A DNA stretch of 64,000 bases from Jidongwangia harbinensis (GCF_020216025.1 NZ_JAIWNC010000009.1:62001-126000); one strand, 5' to 3'. Shown: positions 25,645-34,464, counted from the first letter of the stretch. The notes: generated by a model from the sequence alone, not told the origin. A program made the numbers and translations.

Positions 25645-26094
25645 ATGAGGATCCGTACCGTACTGACCGGCCTCGCGATGACGGCCGGGATGATGCTCGC
25701 GGGCGCCGGGCCGGCGGCTGCCGTGGCCGGGCCGTCCGCGGCGGCCGACGGCATCGGCACCTACCGCATCACGTTCGCCACCGGCGACCTTGACAACGCC
25801 GACACCGACGACGCGGTCCGGGTGACCTTCGTCGGCACCACGGGTTCGGTGGACAAGCGGATCGAGCGGGACTTCCGCCGCGGGGAGGTCTACACCTACG
25901 GCCCGTTCACCTCCCCGAACGCCGGCACGATCAGCCAGGTGTACGTCACCAAGAGCAACGAGGAGCGCGATGCCTGGTACCTGAACTACGTGCAGCTCCA
26001 CGAACAGGGCACGGGCTGGCTGTTCCACTGCGAGGCCGACGTCTGGTTCCCGCAGACCGGGCCGAAGCGGCTGTTCTCCTGCGTCAAGGCGTAA
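25645..26094 (+). CDS. Secreted PLAT-domain-like protein
   Basis: 149 residues. The ATG has a good ribosome-binding site (aaggggga), and cgaag/cttcg flank that site as a small stem. A signal peptide (VLTGLAMTAGMMLAGAGPAAA) precedes a single beta-sandwich domain. YRITFATGDLDNADTDDAVRV and the later WYLNYVQL are the hallmark strands of PLAT/LH2 domains, which bind lipids or membrane-associated proteins. Two Cys near the C-terminus (HCEADVW, FSCVKA) may form a disulfide. A secreted lipase gene follows after a terminator, an intriguing pairing because PLAT domains often accompany lipases. Confidence 0.75.
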   Translation: MRIRTVLTGLAMTAGMMLAGAGPAAAVAGPSAAADGIGTYRITFATGDLDNADTDDAVRVTFVGTTGSVDKRIERDFRRGEVYTYGPFTSPNAGTISQVYVTKSNEERDAWYLNYVQLHEQGTGWLFHCEADVWFPQTGPKRLFSCVKA

Positions 26095-26105
26095 CCGGGT
26101 GCCGA

Positions 26106-26137
26106 CCGGGGGCGCGGGCGGTGGCCCGCGCCCCCGG
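26106..26137 (+). terminator. Hairpin terminator between PLAT-like and lipase genes
   Basis: A perfect 13-bp stem (ccgggggcgcggg and its complement) with a 6-base loop starts 11 bases after the PLAT-like stop codon. Confidence 0.8.
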
Positions 26138-26171
26138 CGGCCCCGCCACCCCACTAACCGAGGATGTCCCG

Positions 26172-26849
26172 ATGAGAATCTGCGCCGCCCTGCTCGCCGT
26201 CGCCCTGTCCGGGGCGGTGCCGGCACCGGCATCCGCGACGGTCCGCGCCGCCGGGGAACCGGTGATTCTGGTCCACGGCTGGGCCGGGTCGCCGTCGGCC
26301 ATGCTGGCCCTGCGGGACGCGTTCGCCGCGGCCGGGCACCCGGCGTACCCGATCGACCTGCCGGGGGAGGAGAACGTGGCGAACGCCCAGGCGATCGCCG
26401 GCCTGGTGGCCGAGGTGACCGCGGCCACCGGGCAACCGCGGGTGCACCTCGTCGCGCACAGCATGGGCGGGCTGTCCGCCCGCTACTATCTCAAGCGGCT
26501 CGGCGGGACTCCGACGGTGCGGACGTACGTCTCGATGGGCACCGCCCAGTACGGCTACCTGCCGGCGTGCCTGCTCGGCCCGGCCGAGGGCGGTCAGATG
26601 TGCCCGGGCAGCGACTTCCTGCGCGACCTGAACGAGGGCGACGACACGCCCGGCGACGTCGCCTACGCCACGTTCCGCAGCGCCCAGGAGAACGCCCGCA
26701 ACGTGCGCCTCGACGGCGGCGCCTGTCACCTGGTGATCCCCGGCGTCGGACACGCCGACCAGCCGGCCGCGCCGGCGTTCGTCGAGGCGGCGCTGAGCAC
26801 GGCGGCCGGCCGGTGCCCGGGAACGTTCGTCGACACCCCGCCGGGCTGA
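26172..26849 (+). CDS. Secreted lipase/esterase (alpha/beta hydrolase)
   Basis: 225 residues. Signal peptide (CAALLAVALSGAVPAPASA), then VILVHGWAGSPSAM with the oxyanion-hole HGW and VHLVAHSMGGLSARYYL with the nucleophile Ser in HSMGG. The catalytic His is in GVGHADQ near the C-terminus. Size and motifs fit small secreted lipases of the class 2 / family I.4 type. Four Cys in the mature part could form two disulfides. Substrate range is not evident. Confidence 0.87.
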   Translation: MRICAALLAVALSGAVPAPASATVRAAGEPVILVHGWAGSPSAMLALRDAFAAAGHPAYPIDLPGEENVANAQAIAGLVAEVTAATGQPRVHLVAHSMGGLSARYYLKRLGGTPTVRTYVSMGTAQYGYLPACLLGPAEGGQMCPGSDFLRDLNEGDDTPGDVAYATFRSAQENARNVRLDGGACHLVIPGVGHADQPAAPAFVEAALSTAAGRCPGTFVDTPPG

Positions 26850-26998
26850 GTCCGCCGGCGGTGCGGTCCCGCGGAAATCGCCGGTGAATCGCCGGTCGTC
26901 AGCCTGTTTCGCCGGTCGCCGGCACGCCACTCTGGTGTGGCCTGCATCGGGGGCGGTCGGAAGCGGGGGCTAGCCGACCGGCAGGCGCGGCATGGCGC

Positions 26999-27020
26999 GG
27001 CGGTCCTGGCGGGGACCGCC
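26999..27020. terminator. Hairpin between convergent lipase and NB-ARC regulator genes
   Basis: An 8-bp stem (ggcggtcc / ggaccgcc) with a 6-base loop lies 9 bases beyond the regulator's stop on the minus strand. The 180-bp stretch around it holds no gene. Confidence 0.55.
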
Positions 27021-27029
27021 CGCCGCGGC

Positions 27030-29246
27030 TCAGTCCCGCCGCGGCTGCCGAGACACCAGGTGGCCGCCGAGGTTCGGCTGATCGGTCGGCGCCAGCACCA
27101 GGTCCGCCTGGGTGCGCGCGTCGGCCGCGGCGCCGGGGTCGCCCGCGGCGTCGTGCATCTCGGCCAGGTGCCGCAGCGTCTCGGCCTCCGAGTACCGGTC
27201 GCCCAGCACCCGGAACACCTCGCGGGCCTGGAGGTGGCACTCCAGCGCGCGGCGGTGGTCGCCCATCCCGCCGTACGCCCGGCCCAGCGTGTCCAGCGCG
27301 GTGGCCTCGCCGTGCCGGCTGCCGACCCGGCGGAACAGCTCGATCGCCCGGGTCGCCTGGTCGCGGGCGGCGCCGGTGTCGCCGGTCAGCGTGTGGCACC
27401 AGGCGATGCTGTTCAGCGACTCGGCCGCGCCGTCCAGCTGGTCCGCCTCCTCGAACAGGTCGACGGCCCGTCGCAGTTCGGCGATCGCCTCGTCCTGCCG
27501 CCCCTGCTGCTGCGCCGCGTACCCCAGACCGAGGTGGGCCCGCGCCCGGCCGACCACGTCGCCGAGCGCGACCGCCTGCTCGAGTGCGATCCGCACATGC
27601 GCGCGGCCCTCGTCGATGCGCCGCAACCGGAAGAACGCCCGGGCCAGTCCGCGGTGGGCATGCATCTGCCCGGCCACGTCGCCGGACCGGGTCGCCGCCG
27701 TCAGGGCGGTCTGGTGCGCCCCGTGCAGATCGAACCAGTGTCCGCGGCGCTGCAGCGGGGTGGTCATCGACCAGGCCAGCCGCCACGCCCGGTCTTCGAA
27801 CCCCTCGGCGGCGGCCATCCGGATCAGCGCCAGCAGGGTGGTGCGTTCGGCGTCGAACCAGGCGATGGCGGCCGCCTCGTCGAGGCCGTCCGGCACGTCC
27901 GGTGGCTTGCCGTCGAGCGGTTCCCGGCGCGGTTCGAGCACGTACGCCGCGGTCGCCGCCTGGTTCAGGTGCAGGTCGAGCAGGCGCTGCCGGGCGGCGC
28001 GCCGCTCCTCCGGCGGATCGGTGCGGGCGACCAGGTCGGCCGCGTACGCGCGCAGCAGGTCGTGCATGGCGTACCGGCCGGTGGACCGTTCCGCCAGCAA
28101 CTGGGTCCGGGTCAGCTCGGCCAGCAGGTCGTCGACCGGCACGCCGAACAGCGCGGCCGCGGCCTCGGCCGTGACGTCCGGGCCGGCGTGCAGGCCGAGC
28201 AGCCGGAACAGCCGGGCGGCGGCGGACGACAGGATCCGGTACGACCAGGAGAACACGCTGCGCAGGTCGGTGTGCTCGTCGTCGCTGGCGAACGCGGCCA
28301 TCGGGGTGGCGGCCAGTTCACCGGCCACACTCGGCACGGCCAGCCGTGGTTCGCAGACCAGGCGCCCGGCCACCACGGCCAGCGCGAGCGGCAGCCGCTG
28401 GCACTTGTCCACGATCGCCCGGACCGCGGCCGGGTGGCCGGCCAGCCGGGCCGCGCCGACCCGCAGGCTGAGCAGCTGGGTGGCCTCCTCCGGGGTGAAC
28501 AGGTCCAGGTCCACCGGGTGGGCGCCGTCCGTGACCACCAGCCCGCGCAGGGGGTTGCGGCTGGTCACCAGGACCACGCAGCCGGACGCGGCGGGCAGCA
28601 GCGGGCGTACCTGGGCGGCGTCGCGCACGTTGTCCAGCAGGACCAGCACCCGTTTGCCGGCCAGGACGCTGCGGTAGAGGCTGAACTGGGCGTCCGAGTC
28701 GCCGGGTACGGCGTCCGGCGGCAGGCCCAGCGCGTCGAGGAATCCGCGCACCGCCTCCTGCGGTGCCACCGGCGCGTCCGGCCCGTACCCCCGCATGTTG
28801 AGGTAGAGCTGGCCGTCCGGGAACCGGGCGGCGGAGCGGTGCGCCCAGTGCACCGCCAGGCAGGTCTTCCCGACGCCGGGCGGGCCGGTCACGGTCCACA
28901 CGGTGGCGGCGCCGGACGCGGCCGGGCCGCCCGCGCCGAGCCGGCCGAGTTCGGTGTCGCGCCCGACGAAGACGGTGGTGTCCGCGGGCAGTTGCGCGGG
29001 CCGGGGCCGGGCGGCGAGCGGTGCCACCGGCGTGGCCGGGCCGGAGCCGTCGACGAACCGGGCGCGGTCCGGGCCGTCCAGCCCGAGCGCGTCGGCGAGC
29101 CGGCGTACGGTCGCGGGCCGGGGCCGCTGGATGCGGCCGGTCTCCAGGTCGCGGATGTTGCGCACGCTGACCGCCGACCGGTGTGCCAGTTCCTCCTGGG
29201 TGAGCCCGCTCCGGCGCCGGTGCGACCGCAGCAGCTCACTGAACAT
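27030..29246 (-). CDS. XRE-NB-ARC-TPR transcriptional regulator
   Basis: 738 residues. Residues 1-60 are an XRE helix-turn-helix (RSGLTQEELAHRSAVSVRNIRDLETG). The NB-ARC ATPase spans ~90-400 with Walker A GPPGVGKT, Walker B KRVLVLLDNV and LVTSRNP for the sensor region. From ~480 on there are tetratricopeptide repeats (ALGDVVGRARAHLGLGYAAQQQGR, ALDTLGRAYGGMGDHRRALECH). Such STAND-type regulators are numerous in filamentous actinobacteria, where they act as ligand-gated switches of specialised metabolism. The target cannot be inferred. Confidence 0.9.
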   Translation of the reverse strand: MFSELLRSHRRRSGLTQEELAHRSAVSVRNIRDLETGRIQRPRPATVRRLADALGLDGPDRARFVDGSGPATPVAPLAARPRPAQLPADTTVFVGRDTELGRLGAGGPAASGAATVWTVTGPPGVGKTCLAVHWAHRSAARFPDGQLYLNMRGYGPDAPVAPQEAVRGFLDALGLPPDAVPGDSDAQFSLYRSVLAGKRVLVLLDNVRDAAQVRPLLPAASGCVVLVTSRNPLRGLVVTDGAHPVDLDLFTPEEATQLLSLRVGAARLAGHPAAVRAIVDKCQRLPLALAVVAGRLVCEPRLAVPSVAGELAATPMAAFASDDEHTDLRSVFSWSYRILSSAAARLFRLLGLHAGPDVTAEAAAALFGVPVDDLLAELTRTQLLAERSTGRYAMHDLLRAYAADLVARTDPPEERRAARQRLLDLHLNQAATAAYVLEPRREPLDGKPPDVPDGLDEAAAIAWFDAERTTLLALIRMAAAEGFEDRAWRLAWSMTTPLQRRGHWFDLHGAHQTALTAATRSGDVAGQMHAHRGLARAFFRLRRIDEGRAHVRIALEQAVALGDVVGRARAHLGLGYAAQQQGRQDEAIAELRRAVDLFEEADQLDGAAESLNSIAWCHTLTGDTGAARDQATRAIELFRRVGSRHGEATALDTLGRAYGGMGDHRRALECHLQAREVFRVLGDRYSEAETLRHLAEMHDAAGDPGAAADARTQADLVLAPTDQPNLGGHLVSRQPRRD

Positions 29247-29341
29247 CCCGTCGCGCCTCCGTACCGTCGCCTGATGGAGTGACCATGGTGCCCGGTGCGT
29301 CCGCGGACGAGAAGCGATGTGCCGTCACCGTCACACCGTTC

Positions 29342-29418
29342 ACGGTAGAGCGCTTCCCGGTGATCCCCTCGGCACCCCGGAGACATGCCTCGCAGGTCAC
29401 AGGGAAGCGCTCTACCGT
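29342..29418. repeat. Long inverted repeat in a 310-bp non-coding stretch
   Basis: Arms at 29342-29363 and 29397-29418 pair at 21 of 22 positions (17 consecutive) around a 33-base loop. Each arm contains tagagcgcttccc, centred on AGCGCT, the core of many actinobacterial LacI-family operators. The surrounding 29247-29556 contains no convincing gene; downstream of the repeat it is AT-richer than its neighbours. It could be a pair of operators, a structured RNA or a small non-autonomous element. Confidence 0.8.
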
Positions 29419-29556
29419 CGGCGGCTTCTATCACCACGTCAAGTATGTCGATGTCTGCTTGACCCGATTCGTGCTGCGGGTTTGGCCGAGCGGCGGGTAG
29501 GAGGCCGTAATTGCCCGAAAGTCCACCGTCCTCGTGTCCCTACGTGCATCCGGCCG

Positions 29557-30549
29557 TCAGGGTCCGGTGCGGCGCGGGCCGACGGAACGCACGGTGGCGT
29601 CCGCCGGCAATCGCGGCGTGGGAGGCTGCGGCACGGCACCCGGGTCGGCCGCGGCGAACCGCAGCACCAGGTACGGGCGGCCCGGCCGGCCCAGCAACCG
29701 TCGTACCGCCTCGCGCGCCGTGACCACCTCGATCACCGCGCTCAGCGGGAGCACGGCGACGTCGAGCGCGGTGGCGGTGAGCCAGGCCGCGGAGAGCGCC
29801 TCGCCGGCCCGTAGCCAGTCCGCGCGGTCGTTCCCGGTCCCGTACAGCACGGCGAAAACGGCATTGCCGGTCCCTCCCGGTGGTGGGCCGGCCTCGCCCG
29901 GTGGTGGGCCGGCCTCGCCCGGTGGTGGGCCGGCCTCGCCCAGGGGTGGGGCGGCGTCCGGTTGGGCGCCTGCGGGGATGCCGCCGGCCCACCGGCCGCG
30001 GTCCTCGGCGGTGCCCTGGGCCCGGGCGGCGTCGTCGAACGCGGCGGCCAGCGCGCAGTTCTGTTCCGGCCGCAGCGGGCGCAGCTCGGCGCCGTGCCGG
30101 CGGGCGGCCAGCACGATCGGCCGGAGCCGGTGCACGTCCAGCGGCGTCCGCGGCATCGGGCGCCGGTCGGTGCGGCGGCGCGCGGCGGCCGCGACCCTGC
30201 GCGCGGTGGCCGGATCGGCCGGAATCCGCCGGGCCAGTTCGAGCCGGGCCAGGTGGTCCGGCCGGCGGTAGTCGGGCAGCCGCCGCACGGTCGCGCGCCA
30301 GCCGTCCGCGGCCAGCCGCGCGACCGCATGGTGCAGGGCCGTCCCGCAGCTCAGCACCGCGAGACCGGCGAGCGGATCGGCCCGGTCGCGGACCCGCTCC
30401 CGCGCCAGCATCAGATCGAGTACCGGCCCGGCGACCTGCCACTCCCACGGCTGGCTGTTGTGGATCGACGGTGCCGCGCCGGCGAACACGGCGGCGGCGT
30501 GCAGCAGCCGGGCCGGATACCGGCCCGGGACCGGTGCGTCGGACGGCAT
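29557..30549 (-). CDS. Acg-family nitroreductase-like FMN protein
   Basis: 330 residues, ATG with gaaggag 4 bases upstream. HAAAVFAGAAPSIHNSQPWEWQV is the family's N-terminal signature. LSCGTALHHAVARLAADGW, RRTDRRPMP and FAVLYGTGNDRADWLRAGEALSAAWL follow in the order of mycobacterial Acg/Rv3131-type proteins. These are DosR-regulated nitroreductase relatives that bind flavin but may lack classical activity. An in-frame GEAGPPP repeat (about residues 203-230) is inserted mid-protein. A DevR-box-like site lies 89 bases upstream of the ATG. A second member is at 47.9 kb. Confidence 0.87.
   Translation of the reverse strand: MPSDAPVPGRYPARLLHAAAVFAGAAPSIHNSQPWEWQVAGPVLDLMLARERVRDRADPLAGLAVLSCGTALHHAVARLAADGWRATVRRLPDYRRPDHLARLELARRIPADPATARRVAAAARRRTDRRPMPRTPLDVHRLRPIVLAARRHGAELRPLRPEQNCALAAAFDDAARAQGTAEDRGRWAGGIPAGAQPDAAPPLGEAGPPPGEAGPPPGEAGPPPGGTGNAVFAVLYGTGNDRADWLRAGEALSAAWLTATALDVAVLPLSAVIEVVTAREAVRRLLGRPGRPYLVLRFAAADPGAVPQPPTPRLPADATVRSVGPRRTGP
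29876..29959. repeat. 21-bp tandem repeat inside the first Acg gene
   Basis: Three essentially identical 21-bp units (cccggtggtgggccggcctcg) at 29876-29938 and a diverged fourth to 29959, encoding GEAGPPP on the minus strand. Absent from the second Acg gene. Confidence 0.92.
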
Positions 30550-30638
30550 GGCGGCTCCTTCCGGGAGTCCGGCTCCGTACGCCGGGCGGCCGCGTCGATA
30601 CCCGGTCCACGTTCGCCCGCCGGTCGGTCCTCCCGCCA

Positions 30639-30652
30639 GGGCCGAACGTCCC
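30639..30652 (-). promoter_or_regulatory. Candidate DevR/DosR box upstream of the first Acg gene
   Basis: Read on the minus strand, GGGACGTTCGGCCC matches 11 of 14 positions of the DosR core. It sits 89 bases before the Acg ATG, nearly the same distance as the box ahead of the DoxX gene at 47.8 kb. Confidence 0.6.
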
Positions 30653-30774
30653 GCCTGGGCGACATCCACCCGGAAGGGGATCCGGGTGCGCTTTCCGGTC
30701 GGCCCTCCGGGGTCACCGAAGCGGCTGGCCGGACCGGCTGGGCCTGCACCGCGGACCTGGCCGGCCGCGCCGCG

Positions 30775-31722
30775 TCACGGCAGCGACCACCGCTGGTTCC
30801 CGCCACCGCCGCACGCCGCGACCCGGACCGCCACCCCGGAGCGGACGCCTCCGGACGGATCGGTCAGGCACCGGCCGGCCGCCGCGTTGACCAGCGTCCC
30901 GTCCGCCCTGGCCCGCCACCGCGCGGTGGTCCGGCCGTCGCACTTGACGATGTGCACCCCGTCGTCCCCGCCCACGTTGGCGCACCTGCCGAGCACCTGC
31001 AGCGCGCCGTCCGGGGTGAACGTCCAGACCTGCGCCACCGAGCGGTTGCACTCGTACACCTGCACACGGGCGCCGTCGGACGCGACGCCGCCGGCCAGGT
31101 CCAGGCAGAGCCGGCCGCCGGCGGTGGCGATCCGGCCGGCCTGGTCGCCGGCCGGCGGCGCGGCGAACTCCACGGTCGGCGCGGACGACACCCGGGTGGG
31201 CCCGGTGCCGGCGTCTACCGGCGACCGGGACGCCCTCGGCGCGGTGGCGGGGCCGCTGGTCTCCGCGGTGGTCGTCGGCCGGGTCGTGGTGGCCGAGGTG
31301 GCGGTGGTGCGCGGGCCGGTCGGGTCGCCGTCCGGCGCGGTGCCGTCGGTGGTGGCCGGCGGCGGGGCCGGGGTGGGCAGCGGCGGGAGGGCGCCGGTGG
31401 GGATGGGCACCGCGCGGTCGCGGTCGGGCAGCACCGCGGACAGGCCGGCGGCGCCCAGGGCGATCATCGCGGCCGCGGCGACGCCCGCCAGGATCAGGGT
31501 GCGGCGGGTACGTCCGGCCCGGTGCCGGGCGACGGGTGTGGCGGGCGTCACCGGAACGGAGGTCGTGTCCGGTGCCGGGTCCGGGGTGTCCGCGGGGGCG
31601 GGCCAGGTGGGCGCCGCGGTGACGCCCGGGGTGCCGCGGTCCGGGTCCAGGAACGGCCGGACCAGCAGCGGGTCGGCGTCGCCGGAGCCGGGGCCCCGGA
31701 GCTGCCCACCGTCGTCTGCCAT
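30775..31722 (-). CDS. Membrane-anchored ricin-B-type lectin protein
   Basis: 315 residues. Residues 1-70 are a Pro/Thr-rich cytoplasmic part ending in RRTRR. A single transmembrane segment follows (LILAGVAAAAMIALGAAGLSAV), then a Thr/Pro-rich linker of ~85 residues. The C-terminal ~125 residues form a beta-trefoil: GRLCLDLAGGVASDGARVQVYECNRSVAQVWTF shows the QxW pattern, echoed in TARWRA and NQRWSLP. Such domains bind sugars outside the cell. It might bind the surface glycan or external polysaccharide. Confidence 0.85.
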   Translation of the reverse strand: MADDGGQLRGPGSGDADPLLVRPFLDPDRGTPGVTAAPTWPAPADTPDPAPDTTSVPVTPATPVARHRAGRTRRTLILAGVAAAAMIALGAAGLSAVLPDRDRAVPIPTGALPPLPTPAPPPATTDGTAPDGDPTGPRTTATSATTTRPTTTAETSGPATAPRASRSPVDAGTGPTRVSSAPTVEFAAPPAGDQAGRIATAGGRLCLDLAGGVASDGARVQVYECNRSVAQVWTFTPDGALQVLGRCANVGGDDGVHIVKCDGRTTARWRARADGTLVNAAAGRCLTDPSGGVRSGVAVRVAACGGGGNQRWSLP

Positions 31723-31822
31723 CTCGCCCGCCGCCCGTCACCGTCGTCGATCGGCTGCCCAACCTACCCGTAGATCCGCCCCGTCGTGACCCGCCGAGGT
31801 CGCGGTGCGCGAGGATGAGTAG

Positions 31823-32416
31823 GTGACCGACGAGAATGGGTGGCTCCGTCTGCTGGCCGAGAAACCGGGCCATTCCCAGTGGTACGTCGACCGGTTCCGC
31901 CGGATGGCCCGGGACGGCGCCGATCTCGCGGGGGAGGCCCGGCTGGTCGACGCGATGGTGCCGCGCGGCGCCCGGATCCTGGACGCGGGGTGCGGCACCG
32001 GCCGGGTGGGCGGGGCGCTGGCCGGAATGGGTCACGACGTCACCGGCGTGGATCTGGACCCGCGGCTGGTCGAGGCCGCCCGGGAGGACCATCCGGGCTG
32101 TCGCTGGCTGGTCGGTGACCTGTCCGATCTCGATCTGCCGGAGAAGGACTTCGACGCGGTGGTGTGCGCCGGCAACGTGATGGCCTTCGCGGCGCCGGAC
32201 AGCCGGGTGACCATCCTCGGCCGGATGCGCGCCCACCTGGGCGACGGCGGCCGGGCCGCGATCGGGTTCGGCGCCGGCCGGGGCTACCCGTTCGGCGACT
32301 TCCGGGCCGACGCGGAGACCGCCGGGCTGGCACCGGACCTGCTCCTGTCCACCTGGGACCTGCGACCGTTCACCGACTCGTCGGAGTTTCTGGTCGCGCT
32401 GCTACGCCCGGCCTGA
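31823..32416 (+). CDS. Class I SAM-dependent methyltransferase
   Basis: 197 residues; GTG start supported by the distinct N-terminus, which is typical for small methyltransferases of this kind. Motif I is ARILDAGCGTGRVGGALAGMGHDVTGVDLD, followed by LVGDLSDLDLPEKDFDAVVCAGNVMAF for motifs II-III. The small C-terminal region does not identify the substrate. Its 3' end overlaps the convergent transporter gene by 47 bases. Confidence 0.88.
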   Translation: MTDENGWLRLLAEKPGHSQWYVDRFRRMARDGADLAGEARLVDAMVPRGARILDAGCGTGRVGGALAGMGHDVTGVDLDPRLVEAAREDHPGCRWLVGDLSDLDLPEKDFDAVVCAGNVMAFAAPDSRVTILGRMRAHLGDGGRAAIGFGAGRGYPFGDFRADAETAGLAPDLLLSTWDLRPFTDSSEFLVALLRPA

Positions 32417-34427
32417 CGTCCCGGCCCGCCGTGCCGGCCGGCCGGGACGGCCACCAGAACCGGTCGCCGAGCAGCGTGGCCAGCGCGGGCACCAGGACGG
32501 TGCGCACCAGCAACGTGTCCAGCAGCACGCCGAGCCCCACGATCACCCCGATCTGGGTGAGCGTGATGATCGGCAGCACGCCGAGCACCGCGAACACCGC
32601 GGCCAGCAGCACGCCGGCGCTGGTGATCACGGCGCCGGTGGCGGCCAGCGCCCGGACCATGCCCTCCCGGGTGCCCCGGGTGCCGGCCTCCTCGCGGGCG
32701 CGGGTGACCAGGAAGATGTTGTAGTCCACGCCGAGCGCGACCAGGAACAGGAACGCGTACAGCGGCACCTGGTTGTCCAGCGCCGGATAGTCCAGCACGG
32801 TGCGGAACAGCCACGCGCCGGCGCCCAGGGCGGCGGCGAAACTGGCGATCACGGTGGTGATCAGCAGCACGGCCGCGGTGACCGCGCGTAGCAGGACGCC
32901 GAGCACGAGCAGCACCACCAGCAGGATCACCGGCACCACCACCCGCAGGTCGCGGCGGGACGCGTCCCGGATGTCCAGCTCGGTGGCGACGCTGCCGCCG
33001 ACCAGCGCCTGCTGGCCGTAGACATTGGCACGCAGCGTACGGATGGTCCGGTAGCTCTCCGCGGTGGCCGGCGCCGCGGTCAGCGTGGCGTCGATCCGGA
33101 CGACGGTGGCGGTGCGTTCCGCGATCCGGGCCTGCGCGACGCCAGGCGTGGCGGCGGTGGCGGCGAGCACCTGGTCGGCCCGGGCGGGCGTGCTGAGCAC
33201 CACCGCGGGTTCGGCGGCACCGGCCGGGAAGTACCGGCTCAGCGTGGTCAGGCCGTCGACCGATTCCGCCTGGACCCGGAACTGTTCGGTCTGCGACAGC
33301 CCCAGCCGGGTGCCCAGGCCCCCGGTGGCCAGCACCGCCAGCACCAGCACCGACAGCACGGTGACCAGCCCGGGCCGGCGGGCCACGCCGCGGCCGACGC
33401 GCGCCCAGATCCCGGTCTCGGCCGCTTCGGTGTCCGTCCCGGCGCGCGGGACGAACGGCCAGAACAGGCCGCGGCCGCAGACCACCAGCGCGGCCGGCAG
33501 CACCAGGAGCGCGAACAGGGCGGCCACGCCGATGCCGAGCGCCGCGGTGACGCCCAGCGCCACGGTGTCGCCGAGCGTGGCCAGCATCAGCGTGAGCAGG
33601 CTGAGCACGACCGTGGCCGCACTGGCCGCGACGGCCGGACCGGCTCCGCGCAACGCCCGGCGCATCGCCTCCCGGCGGTCGGGGTGGCGGCGCAGTTCCT
33701 CCCGGTACCGGGAGATGAGCAGCAGGGCGTAGTTGGTGCCCGCGCCGAACACCAGCACCGTGACGATGCCGACGGTGGAGTCGCCGATCACCAGGCCGGT
33801 GTGCCGGGACAGCAGCGCGACCAGGCTGCTGGCGATGCGGTCGGCGATGCCGACCACGGCGAGCGGCACCAGCCAGAGGATGGGACTGCGGTACGTGATC
33901 AGCAGCAGCACCGTGACCACCACGACGGTGACCAGGAGCAGGTTGGTGTTCGCGCCGGTGAAGCTGTCCGCGATGTCGGCGGCGAACCCGGCACCGCCGG
34001 TGACCTGCGCACTCAGCCCGGCGGGCAGGCCGGCGCGGGCGGTTTCGCGCAGTTGCCGTACCGCCTCGATGCGCTGCTCGGCGGGGGCGTCCGCGGGTAG
34101 CGGCACGGTGACCAGGGCGGCCTGCCGCTGGTCCGAGAAGATCACCGGGGCGGGGGAGCGGAACGCGGCCCGGTCCGCCTCGACGGCCGCGACGTCCGCG
34201 CCGGTCAGCGCCTGCCCGTCCCGGGCGTAGACCACCAGGGCCGTGCTGGTCTGCGCGGACGGCAGCCCACGCTGCAGGTCGGCGGCCCGGGCCGACCCGG
34301 CGTCGGCGGGCAGCGTGGCGGTGGCCTGGTTCGAGGTGCGGACGTCGCCCGCGGTCGCGATGATCCCGCCGCCGACGAGCAGAGCGACGATCAGAACCAC
34401 CCAGGCACCGATCCGGCCGGTCACCAC
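32370..34427 (-). CDS. MmpL-type RND-superfamily transporter
   Basis: 685 residues from the GTG at 34427, which has ggagg six bases upstream; a longer frame to 34472 lacks such a site. Two halves each have one N-terminal helix, a soluble extracytoplasmic domain and five clustered helices. The MMPL signatures are TVLVFGAGTNYALLLISRYREELRR in the first half and FLFLVALGVDYNIFLVTRAREEAG in the second. MmpL proteins export lipids or drugs using the proton gradient. A MarR gene is divergent, with a palindrome between, so the transporter is probably inducible. Confidence 0.92.
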   Translation of the reverse strand: MVTGRIGAWVVLIVALLVGGGIIATAGDVRTSNQATATLPADAGSARAADLQRGLPSAQTSTALVVYARDGQALTGADVAAVEADRAAFRSPAPVIFSDQRQAALVTVPLPADAPAEQRIEAVRQLRETARAGLPAGLSAQVTGGAGFAADIADSFTGANTNLLLVTVVVVTVLLLITYRSPILWLVPLAVVGIADRIASSLVALLSRHTGLVIGDSTVGIVTVLVFGAGTNYALLLISRYREELRRHPDRREAMRRALRGAGPAVAASAATVVLSLLTLMLATLGDTVALGVTAALGIGVAALFALLVLPAALVVCGRGLFWPFVPRAGTDTEAAETGIWARVGRGVARRPGLVTVLSVLVLAVLATGGLGTRLGLSQTEQFRVQAESVDGLTTLSRYFPAGAAEPAVVLSTPARADQVLAATAATPGVAQARIAERTATVVRIDATLTAAPATAESYRTIRTLRANVYGQQALVGGSVATELDIRDASRRDLRVVVPVILLVVLLVLGVLLRAVTAAVLLITTVIASFAAALGAGAWLFRTVLDYPALDNQVPLYAFLFLVALGVDYNIFLVTRAREEAGTRGTREGMVRALAATGAVITSAGVLLAAVFAVLGVLPIITLTQIGVIVGLGVLLDTLLVRTVLVPALATLLGDRFWWPSRPAGTAGRDVRPGVAARPETPTSR

Positions 34428-34443
34428 AAGAAACCTCCACGGC

Positions 34444-34464
34444 GATATATCTCGACCATCGAGA
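34444..34464. promoter_or_regulatory. Candidate MarR operator
   Basis: tctcga-cca-tcgaga (34450-34464) is a perfect inverted repeat overlapped by gatatatc (34444-34451), a perfect 8-bp palindrome and the most AT-rich spot nearby. It lies between the divergent transporter and MarR genes. Confidence 0.6.

Noticed and set aside
22024..26232. 1,402-residue minus-strand frame covering the SARP gene
   Set aside because: It is in a shifted frame relative to the SARP protein, whose domains and Walker motifs read cleanly in the other frame.
29247..29556. Short open frames in the non-coding stretch
   Set aside because: They overlap the long inverted repeat and lack ribosome-binding sites, domains and actinobacterial third-position bias.
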